Shown here: piece after piece, positions 1-7,533 of the stretch
Position numbering within the stretch: the first letter of the stretch is position 1
How the letters are laid out: each line of letters opens with the position of its first letter
Assembly: GCA_946407705.1 (NCBI GenBank)
Contig: CAMJPC010000021.1
Coordinates: 1 to 33,213, forward strand
Direction: 5' to 3'
DNA length: 33,213 nucleotides
Source of the DNA: an uncultured Clostridia bacterium
Lineage (GTDB): Bacteria > Bacillota > Clostridia > Saccharofermentanales > Saccharofermentanaceae
Made by a program: the position numbers and the translations under genes
The notes under the pieces: generated by a model
What the model saw: the letters and a program-made list of their open reading frames with translations, nothing else
Databases searched by the model: none
What the model was told of the DNA's origin: nothing

Positions 1-244
1 CTGGGCTATCGGCACAGGCAAGACAGCTACAGACGAGCAGGCTGAGGAAGTTTGCAAGTTCATCCGTGGCGTCATCGCTGAGCTCTATTGCCCTAAGTGC
101 GCTGAGGCTATCACCATCCAGTACGGCGGTTCCTGCAATGCAAAGAACGCTGCAGGCCTCTTCTCACAGCCTGACATCAACGGCGGTCTCGTTGGTGGTG
201 CTTCCCTCAAGGCTGAGGATTTCTCCATCATCTGCAACGCATAA
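1..244 (+). CDS. tpiA: Triosephosphate isomerase, C-terminal end (partial)
   Basis: Only the last 81 codons lie in the window; the frame opens at base 2 and ends with TAA at 242-244. Triosephosphate isomerase interconverts dihydroxyacetone phosphate and glyceraldehyde 3-phosphate in cytosolic glycolysis. Family landmarks are visible: [10 protein letters not shown] at the left edge (the mobile loop after the catalytic Glu, which is outside the window), QYGGS about two thirds along (phosphate-binding loop), and [10 protein letters not shown] near the end. Length after the loop motif matches a normal C-terminus, so the gene is intact at this end. A strong intrinsic terminator follows 26 bp downstream. 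The upstream neighbours, possibly other glycolytic genes, cannot be seen. Confidence 0.95.
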   Translation, partial: WAIGTGKTATDEQAEEVCKFIRGVIAELYCPKCAEAITIQYGGSCNAKNAAGLFSQPDINGGLVGGASLKAEDFSIICNA

Positions 245-270
245 CAGCTGCTTAAAGACTACAATGAATT

Positions 271-302
271 GCCCCGCGGTCTCATGCCGCGGGGCTTTTT
301 TA
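271..302 (+). terminator. Intrinsic terminator of tpiA
   Basis: GCCCCGCGG and CCGCGGGGC form a perfect 9-bp G+C-rich stem with a 7-nt loop, followed by a run of six or more T. It lies 26 bp after the tpiA stop codon. Confidence 0.93.
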
Positions 303-327
303 TTGGTATTCGCATTTCCCGAAAAGC

Positions 328-416
328 TACACTGAAACGGCAGTTTTACTGTAAGTTTTAGTGTATTTTCGAAAGGATTACACTAAAACCTACACTAAAA
401 AAGCTTATTTAGTGTA
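328..416. repeat. Paired inverted repeats of the TACACTAAAAC family
   Basis: Two hairpin-forming units lie side by side in the 345-bp gap between tpiA and the HxlR-type gene. Unit 1 has arms TACACTGAAAC (328-338) and GTTTTAGTGTA (355-365), 11 bp with one G:U pair and a 16-nt loop. A free copy of the arm, TACACTAAAAC, sits at 379-389. Unit 2 has arms TACACTAAA (391-399) and TTTAGTGTA (408-416). Stem length, loop length and A+T-rich arms resemble the larger array at 1257-1640, but the stem sequence differs. No coding potential is apparent. Confidence 0.75.
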
Positions 417-460
417 GATTTCAGGACAGTGAGACCCGCATCCGAATATCCGGGGCATGT

Positions 461-511
461 AAAAAGTAATACGCACCTGTACCGAGCAGAGATGACAGGT
501 GCGTATTACTT
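461..511 (-). terminator. Long hairpin terminator of the HxlR-type gene
   Basis: Perfect 17-bp inverted repeat: the arm at 464-480 (AAGTAATACGCACCTGT) matches the reverse complement of 495-511, with a 14-nt loop. Read on the minus strand, the stem ends in a T5 run (plus-strand A-run at 461-465). It lies about 80 bp beyond the stop of the minus-strand gene at 590. The stem is unusually long for a terminator and may belong to the same class of palindromes that flank this locus. Confidence 0.75.
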
Positions 512-589
512 AAAGAGGTTAATTATGTCTGGCTGTGTAAAAGGCTTTGTTATGTGGGTGCTTCGTTAATGTTTGAGTTATGCCTTTTA

Positions 590-928
590 TCAGTCATTCA
601 TCGAATTAAGAATGGGGATGATCTGCTGACCGGTAACGGTGAGAGAATATCCGACCTTATAGTCGCTGCTCCCGAAGCTTCCGGAGGTGATCTTTCTGAT
701 CATGCAATCAGCTTCGAGTTCACGGAGCAGCTTTATGAGGACTATCTTGCTTACGCCGCCGAGGTGAGTGAGGATGCTCTCGAAATCCGTCTCCTGGAGA
801 TCATTGATCATCAGAAGGATGGAAGTCTTGCATCTGTGACCTGCGAGGCTAAGTGCGTAGAAGACAGGATATGATCCTGCTTTTGTCAATCCGGCATCTG
901 AATAATTCTTGCTAATCTTACGGACCAT
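590..928 (-). CDS. HxlR-type winged-helix transcriptional regulator
   Basis: A 112-residue protein the length of single-domain HxlR/MarR-like regulators. The order of motifs fits HxlR: YPVFYALSLAGH (family CPVxxxLxLIGGKW), then VSKIVLIKLLRELEADCMI (recognition helix, family GISxxxLxxxLRELExxGLI), then YSLTVTGQQIIPIL (C-terminal helix, family YxLTxxGxxLxPxL). It probably binds DNA as a dimer in the cytoplasm. The conserved N-terminal Cys of redox-sensing members is Tyr here and the GGKW motif is GHRC, so the sensing mechanism is likely altered. AAGGAGGAG (935-944) sits 6 nt from the ATG, which decides the strand over the overlapping plus-strand frame 554-874. Its target is unknown; no divergent partner gene is present. 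Confidence 0.75.
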   Translation of the reverse strand: MVRKISKNYSDAGLTKAGSYPVFYALSLAGHRCKTSILLMINDLQETDFESILTHLGGVSKIVLIKLLRELEADCMIRKITSGSFGSSDYKVGYSLTVTGQQIIPILNSMND

Positions 929-934
929 ATCTTG

Positions 935-973
935 TCTCCTCCTTCAGTTTGTTTTAACAAATCTGGCATTATA
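935..973 (-). promoter_or_regulatory. -10 element and RBS of the HxlR-type gene
   Basis: On the minus strand a perfect TATAAT lies at 968-973 and a strong Shine-Dalgarno (AAGGAGGAG) at 935-944, about 30 nt apart. No good -35 hexamer sits at 17 bp. Nearby repeats of GTTAACA (around 1000 and 1135) could be operator sites, which is inference only. Confidence 0.5.
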
Positions 974-1250
974 CTACACCGTTTGTGAACGAAATGTTAA
1001 CAACTTTTCGATTTTTATATCACATTTCCGCCATAATTTCACGAAAAAACGCTAAATATCTCTAAAATCTGTTATCAAAAGGGTGATTTGTTTCTAATTT
1101 ATGAACGACTAATTAAATGAACTATTAACAATTGTTAACAATCTACCGTAATAAAGAAAATGCTGCGGTCAAAACCGCAAATTTTGATGATATAGCAATA
1201 AGTGTATAAATAAGGCGCTTGCGGAGGGAGTACGGGAGGCGTTTGAGAAA
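974..1250. other. A+T-rich non-coding stretch upstream of the HxlR-type gene
   Basis: No gene is visible. Two structures stand out: a perfect 14-bp palindrome TTAACAATTGTTAA (1125-1138), a candidate operator, and a compact hairpin TGCGGT-4 nt-ACCGCA (1164-1179) next to short T/A runs, which may be a weak terminator. The segment separates the regulator promoter from the inverted-repeat array. Confidence 0.4.
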
Positions 1251-1256
1251 CTACGT

Positions 1257-1640
1257 ACGGATAAAAAAGCGAAAATGTCCGTTTTTATCCGTCATTTTTG
1301 GGCTACTGAAACACTAAAAACGGGTGAATGACGGATAAAAATCCGAAAAAACGCAATCTTATCTGTCATTACGGGTCTTGTCTTGAATATCGGACGGTGA
1401 AATGACGGATAGAAAGAGCAGAAATACAAATCTTATCCGTCAGTGCAAAACAGAAAACCTACAAGAATTGAAAATGTGCCGTTTTAGTAGGTCATTTTCC
1501 GCATGAAAAAGGCTCTTGGCATTGAAAATGACCTACAAGAAACAGGGTTTTGCAGATCTAGTAGGTCATTTAGCTCGTAAACCGGGCTTGGGATGCCAAA
1601 AACAACCTACAAGAATGAGCATTCTGCAATTCTTATAGGT
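1257..1640. repeat. Array of six hairpin units with two alternate stem sequences
   Basis: Six inverted repeats follow one another at start-to-start distances of 70, 76, 55, 68 and 79 bp. First stem family: arms 1257-1267/1282-1292 (ACGGATAAAAA, perfect), 1327-1338/1359-1370 (AATGACGGATAA, one G:U) and 1403-1411/1434-1442 (TGACGGATA, perfect). Second stem family: 1457-1462/1487-1492 (ACCTAC), 1526-1536/1561-1571 (AAATGACCTAC, perfect) and 1605-1615/1630-1640 (ACCTACAAGAA, one mismatch). Loops are 14-24 nt. Segments before the right arm are similar across families (GCAATCTTAT, GCAGATCTAG, GCAATTCTTAT), and several spacers share CGGGCTTG-like words. There is no coding potential. It lies between the 3' end of the nfn operon and the regulator gene. 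Confidence 0.8.
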
Positions 1641-1684
1641 CATTTGAGAAAACGGGCAGTGATCAGCCACTCAAAGCCAACCAA

Positions 1685-1712
1685 CAAAAAGCCGGCTCTA
1701 ATAAAGGCCGGC
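1685..1712 (-). terminator. Intrinsic terminator of the nfn operon
   Basis: On the minus strand GCCGGC and GCCGGC (1691-1696 and 1707-1712) form a G+C-rich stem around a 10-nt loop, followed by a T5 run. It lies 27 bp beyond the stop of the minus-strand gene at 1739. Confidence 0.85.
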
Positions 1713-1738
1713 CCGCATCAGATGTAACTCAAAAACGA

Positions 1739-3136
1739 TCAAACCTGCTTGGACAGATAGTCGTCGATTCCCTTGGCAGCTGACTTGCCTGCACCCATGG
1801 CGAGGATGACGGTAGCTGCGCCGGTAACTGCGTCGCCGCCTGCGAAAACGCCTTCGCGGGTGGTCATCTCAGATTCGTTGACGATGATGCCGCCGCGCTT
1901 GTTGACTTCAAGGCCTGCGGTGGTCGTCTTTATCAGAGGGTTAGGGGATGTGCCGAGTGACATGATGACCGCGTCGCAGTCGATCGTGAATTCGGAACCG
2001 GGGATCTCGACGGGGCTTCTTCTGCCTGATGCATCGGGTTCGCCAAGTTCCATCCTTATGCACTTGCAGCCGGTTACCCAGCCTTCCTCATTTGCGATGA
2101 TCTCGACGGGGTTGGTGAGGAGATCGAAAATGATGCCCTCTTCCTTTGCATGGTGGACTTCCTCGACACGTGCGGGGAGCTCGGCTTCGGAACGGCGGTA
2201 GACGACGTGAACTTCAGCGCCGAGTCTCTTTGCGGTACGTGCGGCGTCCATGGCAACGTTGCCGCCGCCTACGATGACTGCTTTCTTTGCTCTCATGATC
2301 GGGGTTCTTGAATCCTCTGAAAAAGCGCCCATGAGGTTGGACCTGGTGAGATATTCGTTAGCTGAGAAAACGCCAAGAGACTGCTCGCCAGGGATGTTCA
2401 TGAAGCGGGGAAGACCAGCGCCTGAACCGACGAATACAGCGGAGAAGCCCTCTTTCTCAAACAGATCATCGATGGTCAGAGACCTGCCGATGACTGCATC
2501 GGTGACGATCTCAACGCCTAATGACTTGATGTTCTCGACTTCCTTGGCAACGACCTTCTTCTTGGGGAGACGGAACTCGGGGATACCGTAAACGAGAACG
2601 CCGCCTGCCTTGTGGAGGGCTTCGAAAATGGTTACGTCGTAACCGAGCTTTGCGAGGTCGCCTGCGCAGGTGAGACCTGAAGGGCCTGCACCGATGACGG
2701 CGACTTTCTTGCCTTTCTTTACGATGTCAGCAGGGAGCTGGGGCTTAATGCCCATGTCCTTTGCGGTGTCGGCAACGAATCTTTCGAGGCGGCCGATGGA
2801 TACTGCCTCACCCTTGATGCCGCGGATGCACTGTGCCTCGCACTGGGTTTCCTGAGGGCATACACGGCCGCAGACTGCGGGCAGTGATGAAGACTGCGAG
2901 ATGACATCGTATGCGCCTGCCACGTCGCCATCCTTGACCTTGGCGATGAAAGCGGGGATGTTGATGTTGACGGGGCATCCGTTGATGCAGCGGGCATTCT
3001 TGCAGTTAAGGCAGCGTGTTGCTTCAGCCAGTGCTTCTTCTTTTGTATAGCCGAGATTGACCTCGTCGAAATTAGCCGCGCGGACCTTGGGATCCTGCTC
3101 TGAAACCGGAACTTTCTTTAATACATCTACTTCCAT
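1739..3136 (-). CDS. nfnB: NADH-dependent ferredoxin:NADP+ oxidoreductase, large subunit (NfnB/GltA-like)
   Basis: A 465-residue flavoprotein of the glutamate synthase small-subunit family. Two cysteine clusters near the N-terminus bind [4Fe-4S] centres: CLNCKNARCINGCP (about residues 42-55) and CGRVCPQETQCEAQC (about 89-103). A first dinucleotide fold starts at VAVIGAGPSGL (about 145) for FAD, and a second at AVIVGGGNVAMDAA (about 288) for NADPH. The C-terminal GGDAVTGAATVILAMGAGK closes the FAD site. In NfnAB complexes it couples NADH and reduced ferredoxin to NADP+ reduction by flavin-based electron bifurcation. The gene follows nfnA by 27 bp with its own AAAGGAG site, so the pair is one operon. 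The alternative name, glutamate synthase small subunit, is less likely because the partner is an NfnA-type protein. Confidence 0.88.
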   Translation of the reverse strand: MEVDVLKKVPVSEQDPKVRAANFDEVNLGYTKEEALAEATRCLNCKNARCINGCPVNINIPAFIAKVKDGDVAGAYDVISQSSSLPAVCGRVCPQETQCEAQCIRGIKGEAVSIGRLERFVADTAKDMGIKPQLPADIVKKGKKVAVIGAGPSGLTCAGDLAKLGYDVTIFEALHKAGGVLVYGIPEFRLPKKKVVAKEVENIKSLGVEIVTDAVIGRSLTIDDLFEKEGFSAVFVGSGAGLPRFMNIPGEQSLGVFSANEYLTRSNLMGAFSEDSRTPIMRAKKAVIVGGGNVAMDAARTAKRLGAEVHVVYRRSEAELPARVEEVHHAKEEGIIFDLLTNPVEIIANEEGWVTGCKCIRMELGEPDASGRRSPVEIPGSEFTIDCDAVIMSLGTSPNPLIKTTTAGLEVNKRGGIIVNESEMTTREGVFAGGDAVTGAATVILAMGAGKSAAKGIDDYLSKQV

Positions 3137-3163
3137 ATCGATTCTCCTTTACCGGTTATATGA

Positions 3164-4042
3164 TCAGGAACAGACACCGCAGCCGCCGTGGTGCGTGTCG
3201 CCTTCGTGGAGCTTTAACATAAGCCTGCCTTCTTCCGTCTTGTAAAGACGCGAGCGCTGCATTGCCTGATCGAAATCTACTTCCCAGCCGTCGAACTCGG
3301 GACCGTCAACGCAGGCGAACTTGACCTGGCCGCCGACCAAGAGTCTGCAGGCACCGCACATTCCCGTGCCGTCGACCATTATGGTGTTCATCGAGATGAC
3401 CGTGGGGATGCCGAGCTTTTTGGTAAGCTGACAAGCGAACTTCATCATGACGACGGGTCCGATGACGACGCAATGGTCGTATCGGATTCCTTCATCCCAG
3501 AGCTGCTGGAGAGCCACGCAGACGTTGCCGTGGATACCGCATGAACCGTCGTCGGTCGCAAAATAAAGATTCTTCGTAACAGCTTTCATCTCATCCTCGA
3601 GAATGAGGAGGTCTTTGTTCCTTGCGCCCTGGATGCAGTCGACGTCAACGCCGTTGTCGTGAAGCCACTTGAGCTGGTTATAGACGGGAGCGGTTCCGAC
3701 GCCGCCGGCGATGAAGAGGATCTTTTTCTTTTTGAGCTCATCGATGGGAAGGTCGACAAGATCGGAAGGTCTTCCAAGAGGACCTACGATATCCGCAAAC
3801 CTGTCACCGACCTTGAGGTAGGACATGCGCTCGGTCTCTGCGCCGACGATAGCAAAAACGATCGTGACATAACCCTTTTCGCGGTCGTAATCGCAAACGG
3901 TAAGAGGGATGCGCTCGCCCTCGTCGTCAACGCGGACGATGAGAAACTGGCCGGGCATGGCTTTGCCGGCAACGAGCGGCGCGACGACTACCATGCTCCA
4001 GACATTGGCGCCAAGATGCTTTTTTTCAATGATCTCAAACAT
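3164..4042 (-). CDS. nfnA: Ferredoxin-NADP+ reductase subunit alpha (NfnA; sulfide/dihydroorotate dehydrogenase-like)
   Basis: A 292-residue protein of the ferredoxin-NADP reductase/PyrK superfamily. The N-terminal half is an FAD-binding barrel with the sequence IPLTVCDYD (about residues 46-54). A nucleotide-binding half begins at ILFIAGGVGTAPVY (about 108-121). Near the C-terminus DGTGMCGACRLLVGG and a later Cys (KFACVDGPEFDGWEVDF) form the [2Fe-2S] site typical of NfnA. It is the NADH-side subunit of the cytosolic bifurcating NfnAB transhydrogenase. GGGAGGATCTGTCCG precedes the ATG and fixes the start. It is the first gene of a two-gene operon with nfnB. The end CGVCS is cysteine-rich but adds no recognised motif. 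Confidence 0.88.
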   Translation of the reverse strand: MFEIIEKKHLGANVWSMVVVAPLVAGKAMPGQFLIVRVDDEGERIPLTVCDYDREKGYVTIVFAIVGAETERMSYLKVGDRFADIVGPLGRPSDLVDLPIDELKKKKILFIAGGVGTAPVYNQLKWLHDNGVDVDCIQGARNKDLLILEDEMKAVTKNLYFATDDGSCGIHGNVCVALQQLWDEGIRYDHCVVIGPVVMMKFACQLTKKLGIPTVISMNTIMVDGTGMCGACRLLVGGQVKFACVDGPEFDGWEVDFDQAMQRSRLYKTEEGRLMLKLHEGDTHHGGCGVCS

Positions 4043-4087
4043 CGGACAGATCCTCCCGGTATTAGCAACTAGAGTTTTTTGTCCTCT

Positions 4088-4156
4088 ATTATAAAATATA
4101 AATCTGATATTTAATGATTTTTCGAAATATTATTGCCGCTGTTTAGATGTTAGAAT
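4088..4156. promoter_or_regulatory. Divergent promoter region between nfnA and the hydrolase gene
   Basis: A minus-strand TATAAT (4088-4093) points toward nfnA and a plus-strand TAGAAT (4151-4156) points toward the hydrolase at 4182. The -35 regions are poor matches in both directions, so the assignment rests on the -10 boxes and position. Confidence 0.4.
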
Positions 4157-4181
4157 ATCAAAGCGAAAAGGAAGAACTCAA

Positions 4182-5132
4182 ATGACGCAACCGGTATTCG
4201 AGAAAGTTACATTTAACGCGGCAAAGGGAAACGGCGCGAAAGTTGCCGGCCGTTACTATCCATCAAATGCAGAAGAGATAAAAGGCGTGGTCCAGATCTG
4301 TCACGGCATGGCAGAGCACATCGGCCGTTACGAGGAGTTCATCTCATACCTGAATGCAAACGGTTACCACGTGTGCGGAATCGACATGATGGGCCACGGC
4401 GATACATATGAACTCAATAAAGGACTTGGCTATCCCAAGGGGTATTTCGGAAAGGGAAGCAGTGCCGCGGATGACACGGTAAGGGACATCATGGAGATGC
4501 ACCGCCTTGCGCGTGTCAGGTTTGGCGAAAACATTCCCTACATGCTTTACGGACATTCGATGGGATCGTTTATCGCGAGGACCATCTATTCGATGCCCGA
4601 GTATTCGTGCGAGTTCAAAAAGTTTGTATTCTCATCTACCGGCGGACCCAATCCTGCAGTCGGATTCGGAAGATTCCTGGCGGGAACTTTTTGTCTTTTC
4701 GGAGGCGCTAAGAAAGAAGGAAAGCTCATCAACAAGATCGCGTTCACGGGTTACTGCAAGAGGATAGAGAACCCCAACACCGCAGCTGACTGGCTCTCGA
4801 CAGATCCGGAAGAAGTTAAGATCTACTTAAGCGACCCGATGTGCGGATTCACGTTTACCAACGAAGGCTTCGGCGTCATGTTCAAATATCTGAGCTTCGT
4901 GCAGAGCAAAAAGGCGATGCAGAATCTGTCGGAGGCGCCGTGCTTTTTCACATACGGAAGTGATGACCCTGTAGGCAATTACGCCAAGGGCGTCGGTGAG
5001 GTCATCATCAGGATGAAGAAATACGGACGCGGCGTCCTTGCAAAGTGCTACGTCCCGTACCGCCATGAAATACAGCATGAGCCGGTACGCGGAGAGTACT
5101 TCCGCGATATAGTGGATTTCCTTTCCAAGTAA
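4182..5132 (+). CDS. Alpha/beta hydrolase, serine aminopeptidase S33 / monoacylglycerol lipase-like
   Basis: A 316-residue soluble protein without a signal peptide. The nucleophile elbow GHSMGS places the catalytic Ser at residue 126. The oxyanion region CHGMAEHIGRY (40-50) and the GIDMMGHG strand (66-73) are typical of the lysophospholipase/monoglyceride lipase group. Probable acid and base are Asp262 in GSDDPVG and His295 in PYRHEIQHE. It likely cleaves carboxylic esters such as lysophospholipids or acylglycerols; the exact substrate cannot be read. AAAGGAAG lies ahead of the ATG. It is a single-gene unit divergent from nfnAB and convergent with the GH31 gene, with only 4 bp between stop codons. 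Confidence 0.85.
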   Translation: MTQPVFEKVTFNAAKGNGAKVAGRYYPSNAEEIKGVVQICHGMAEHIGRYEEFISYLNANGYHVCGIDMMGHGDTYELNKGLGYPKGYFGKGSSAADDTVRDIMEMHRLARVRFGENIPYMLYGHSMGSFIARTIYSMPEYSCEFKKFVFSSTGGPNPAVGFGRFLAGTFCLFGGAKKEGKLINKIAFTGYCKRIENPNTAADWLSTDPEEVKIYLSDPMCGFTFTNEGFGVMFKYLSFVQSKKAMQNLSEAPCFFTYGSDDPVGNYAKGVGEVIIRMKKYGRGVLAKCYVPYRHEIQHEPVRGEYFRDIVDFLSK

Positions 5133-5136
5133 CGGA

Positions 5137-7446
5137 TCAGCCTAATCCGATTATCAGTTCGTTGCCCGAGAATTCGATCATGGTGCCGAACTGTGTCTGT
5201 TCGGGCATGGATTCGGATACGCTTACGACGTTGACGATGTCTGAGAGGACGATCCTCTTGTTGCGGCCGAAGCCGTTTGTCTGAACGGTGATCTTGTTGT
5301 TGCCCGTCGTGACCTTGATGACGCCCGAAGCGTTTCCGTCTTCACCGAAGACCTCGCATGCGGTGACTGATCCCGGCGCAAGCTCGAAGCAGGTGAAAGT
5401 AAGACCGTCAAGGATTCCGGTCTCCCTGTGCGAGTCGCTGCTCCTTGTTACAAGGATCGAGTTCGGACGGACGAAAACGGGAATCGTGTCGTTGTCGATG
5501 TTTCTTACAAGGTACTTGGGTCCTCTGATCTTTTCCCTGGTCATGAAGTCTGTCCATATGCCTGCGGGAATGTAGCAGGAGACCTGTCCGTTTCTCGTGA
5601 GGACGGGGCAGACAAGAAGCGACGAACCGAGCATGTACTGGTTCTCGGCGCCCATTGCGGCGATGTCGTTAGGGAATTCCATTATCATCGAACGCATTGC
5701 GGGGATACCGTATCTGACGCCCTCGCTGATAGTTGAGAAGAGGTAAGGCGCAAGGCCTGTCCTGAGCTCTGTCAGGTTCTTTAAGAGCGCATAGGAATCA
5801 CGGTTGCCGCCAGCGATCTGGCCGCTGCAGCGGAGTCTGAAGTGAGGCGCGAAAGCACCGAGCTGGAGCCAGCGCGCGAAAAGGACAGGATCCTGTGCCG
5901 CTATGTCGGGAACGTCGATGTTGACCGCGGTAAGACCCGACATGCCGTAGGAGATCGAGTTTCTGACTGCTGCCGCGAGTGCGGGGAATCCCGGAACGCG
6001 GTTGGGGCTGATGTTGCGGAAGAGGGTCTTTCTGTCGCCTGCGCTTACGGAATCGGCGATTATGAAAGTGCCGTAGCGGCCTCTGTTCCTGAGCATCGTG
6101 TCAGCTGCCGCACCGTTAAGGATCTCGGCAAATGAGGCAACGTACTCGTCGCCGTTATCTCCTACCGCCTTCGCGAAAATGTCGCTGTACGCACCGGAGT
6201 AATCCGATTCAAACCTGTCGCAGCCCATCTTGAAGAGTTCGTCGAACCTGTTGGTCAGCCAGTTGCGCGCAGGGAGCTTGCGCAGGTCGATGAGACCGAC
6301 GCTGCCGAGTGGAGTGTCGCAGAGAACGGCGCATCCGTTCTTGTCTGAAATGAGATAACCCATGTCGAGCGCCTCGACGTATTCGGGAGAGTTTTCTGAG
6401 ATGTAAGGGTTAACGGATAAGCAAAGGAGCGTGCCCATGTCGTGAAGGGCTCTTGCGAACTGGACGGGATCGGGGAATCTCGTCTTGTCCCAGTTGAATC
6501 CGAACGGATCAGACTGCGGATGCCAGGAGCTTCCGAGCCATATTTCGCTGACGTTTAATCCGCCGTCTTTTGCATTCTTTACGAAGCTTAAGATCGAATC
6601 CGCAGTGGAGCGGAAGTTGCCGTCCATGATGACCGGCGCACCGATCACGCTGGTATCGGGAGCGGGATTTGAATGACCCGTGAGCTGGGCATACGCGCCG
6701 AAAATCGCGCTCATGTCGTCGCCTGCGATGAGGTCATATTCGAGAGTCTCGCCCTTTGTTGAGAACTTGGTCGAAAGCCCGTCGGTTCCGATGCCGAAAT
6801 CAGTGCTTCCCGCAGAGTTTACGAGAAGACCGTATCCTGATGTTGAGATGTAGAAAGGAATGGCTTCGGTGCCTGTCTGCATGCCGTATCTGTTTGTTTT
6901 CGCTGACGAGCCGTTGCGTACGACGGAGCCTGCCGCGCCGCCCAATCCGTAGATCTTTTCGTTGTGGTACATCGTGATCGAAGCTCCGGTGACGGATGAG
7001 AAAATGTCGACCTGGTAGTCGCTTGCCGCGCCGGACTCGGTCTTGTAGAAGAAGCCTTCATCGGGATTTGATGTCGTGAGGAGATTTCCGCAATAGTAGA
7101 ATCTGATGCTGAAATTGCCTGTCTTGGGGATCCTTGCCTCGAGCTGGCCGGACTTGAAGATCACTTCGTTGTCGTTCTGCTCGACCTCTCCGCAGGACAG
7201 ATCCCTGAGGTCGAAAAGGGTGGACATCCTTGCCCTCGGACACACGTTGTGGTTCTTGATCCTAACCGAAATGACGTTTGTGACGGGTGAGAAAAGCTCG
7301 ATCGTCATTCTTCCGGGAACGGAAACCTGTCTTCTCTGGTTGGAAGAAATGCTGCGGTCATAGGTTCTGCAATTGCATTTGATCTTAAGCGTCAAGTCTT
7401 CGAAAAGAACGGATTCGATGCCGGCAGGTTCCTTGGTAAGATACAT
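5137..7446 (-). CDS. Divergent glycoside hydrolase family 31 protein (alpha-glucosidase/alpha-xylosidase-like)
   Basis: A 769-residue protein with the GH31 layout: N-terminal galactose-mutarotase-like beta domain (to about 250), catalytic barrel (about 265-590) and C-terminal beta domains. No signal peptide is visible, so it is probably cytosolic. Barrel landmarks include EIWLGSSWH, FESDYSGAY with the expected nucleophile Asp at residue 415, SGLTAVNIDVPDI (family SGFxFWSHDIGGF) and APHFRLRCSG (family SSHSRLHG). The block that normally carries the acid/base Asp (family PVHWGGD) reads FRNISPNRV at about 476-484 and has no Asp or Glu. The enzyme may be inactive, use another residue, or have a changed substrate. 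AAGGGGG precedes the ATG. It is divergent from cca. Confidence 0.8.
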   Translation of the reverse strand: MYLTKEPAGIESVLFEDLTLKIKCNCRTYDRSISSNQRRQVSVPGRMTIELFSPVTNVISVRIKNHNVCPRARMSTLFDLRDLSCGEVEQNDNEVIFKSGQLEARIPKTGNFSIRFYYCGNLLTTSNPDEGFFYKTESGAASDYQVDIFSSVTGASITMYHNEKIYGLGGAAGSVVRNGSSAKTNRYGMQTGTEAIPFYISTSGYGLLVNSAGSTDFGIGTDGLSTKFSTKGETLEYDLIAGDDMSAIFGAYAQLTGHSNPAPDTSVIGAPVIMDGNFRSTADSILSFVKNAKDGGLNVSEIWLGSSWHPQSDPFGFNWDKTRFPDPVQFARALHDMGTLLCLSVNPYISENSPEYVEALDMGYLISDKNGCAVLCDTPLGSVGLIDLRKLPARNWLTNRFDELFKMGCDRFESDYSGAYSDIFAKAVGDNGDEYVASFAEILNGAAADTMLRNRGRYGTFIIADSVSAGDRKTLFRNISPNRVPGFPALAAAVRNSISYGMSGLTAVNIDVPDIAAQDPVLFARWLQLGAFAPHFRLRCSGQIAGGNRDSYALLKNLTELRTGLAPYLFSTISEGVRYGIPAMRSMIMEFPNDIAAMGAENQYMLGSSLLVCPVLTRNGQVSCYIPAGIWTDFMTREKIRGPKYLVRNIDNDTIPVFVRPNSILVTRSSDSHRETGILDGLTFTCFELAPGSVTACEVFGEDGNASGVIKVTTGNNKITVQTNGFGRNKRIVLSDIVNVVSVSESMPEQTQFGTMIEFSGNELIIGLG

Positions 7447-7517
7447 ATAGACCCCCTTAAAATGTAAAAAATCTATAATAATTCTATCTAAACCCTTTAT
7501 ATTTAAATATTACGATT

Positions 7518-7533
7518 TGATATAATTTCACCA
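7518..7533 (+). promoter_or_regulatory. Extended -10 promoter abutting the cca start codon
   Basis: TGATATAAT (TG at 7518-7519, TATAAT at 7521-7526) is a consensus extended -10 element. Transcription would begin about 7 nt downstream, at or beside the ATG at 7533. No Shine-Dalgarno sequence is present, so the mRNA may be leaderless. Confidence 0.6.

Noticed and set aside
554..874. Plus-strand 106-codon frame opposite the HxlR-type gene
   Set aside because: It has no ribosome binding site and no recognisable motifs, while the minus-strand frame has AAGGAGGAG, a -10 box and the HxlR motif order.
1257..1640. Possible CRISPR array
   Set aside because: The repeats are inverted, short and diverged, spacing is uneven, there are no uniform direct repeats with unique spacers, and no cas genes are present.
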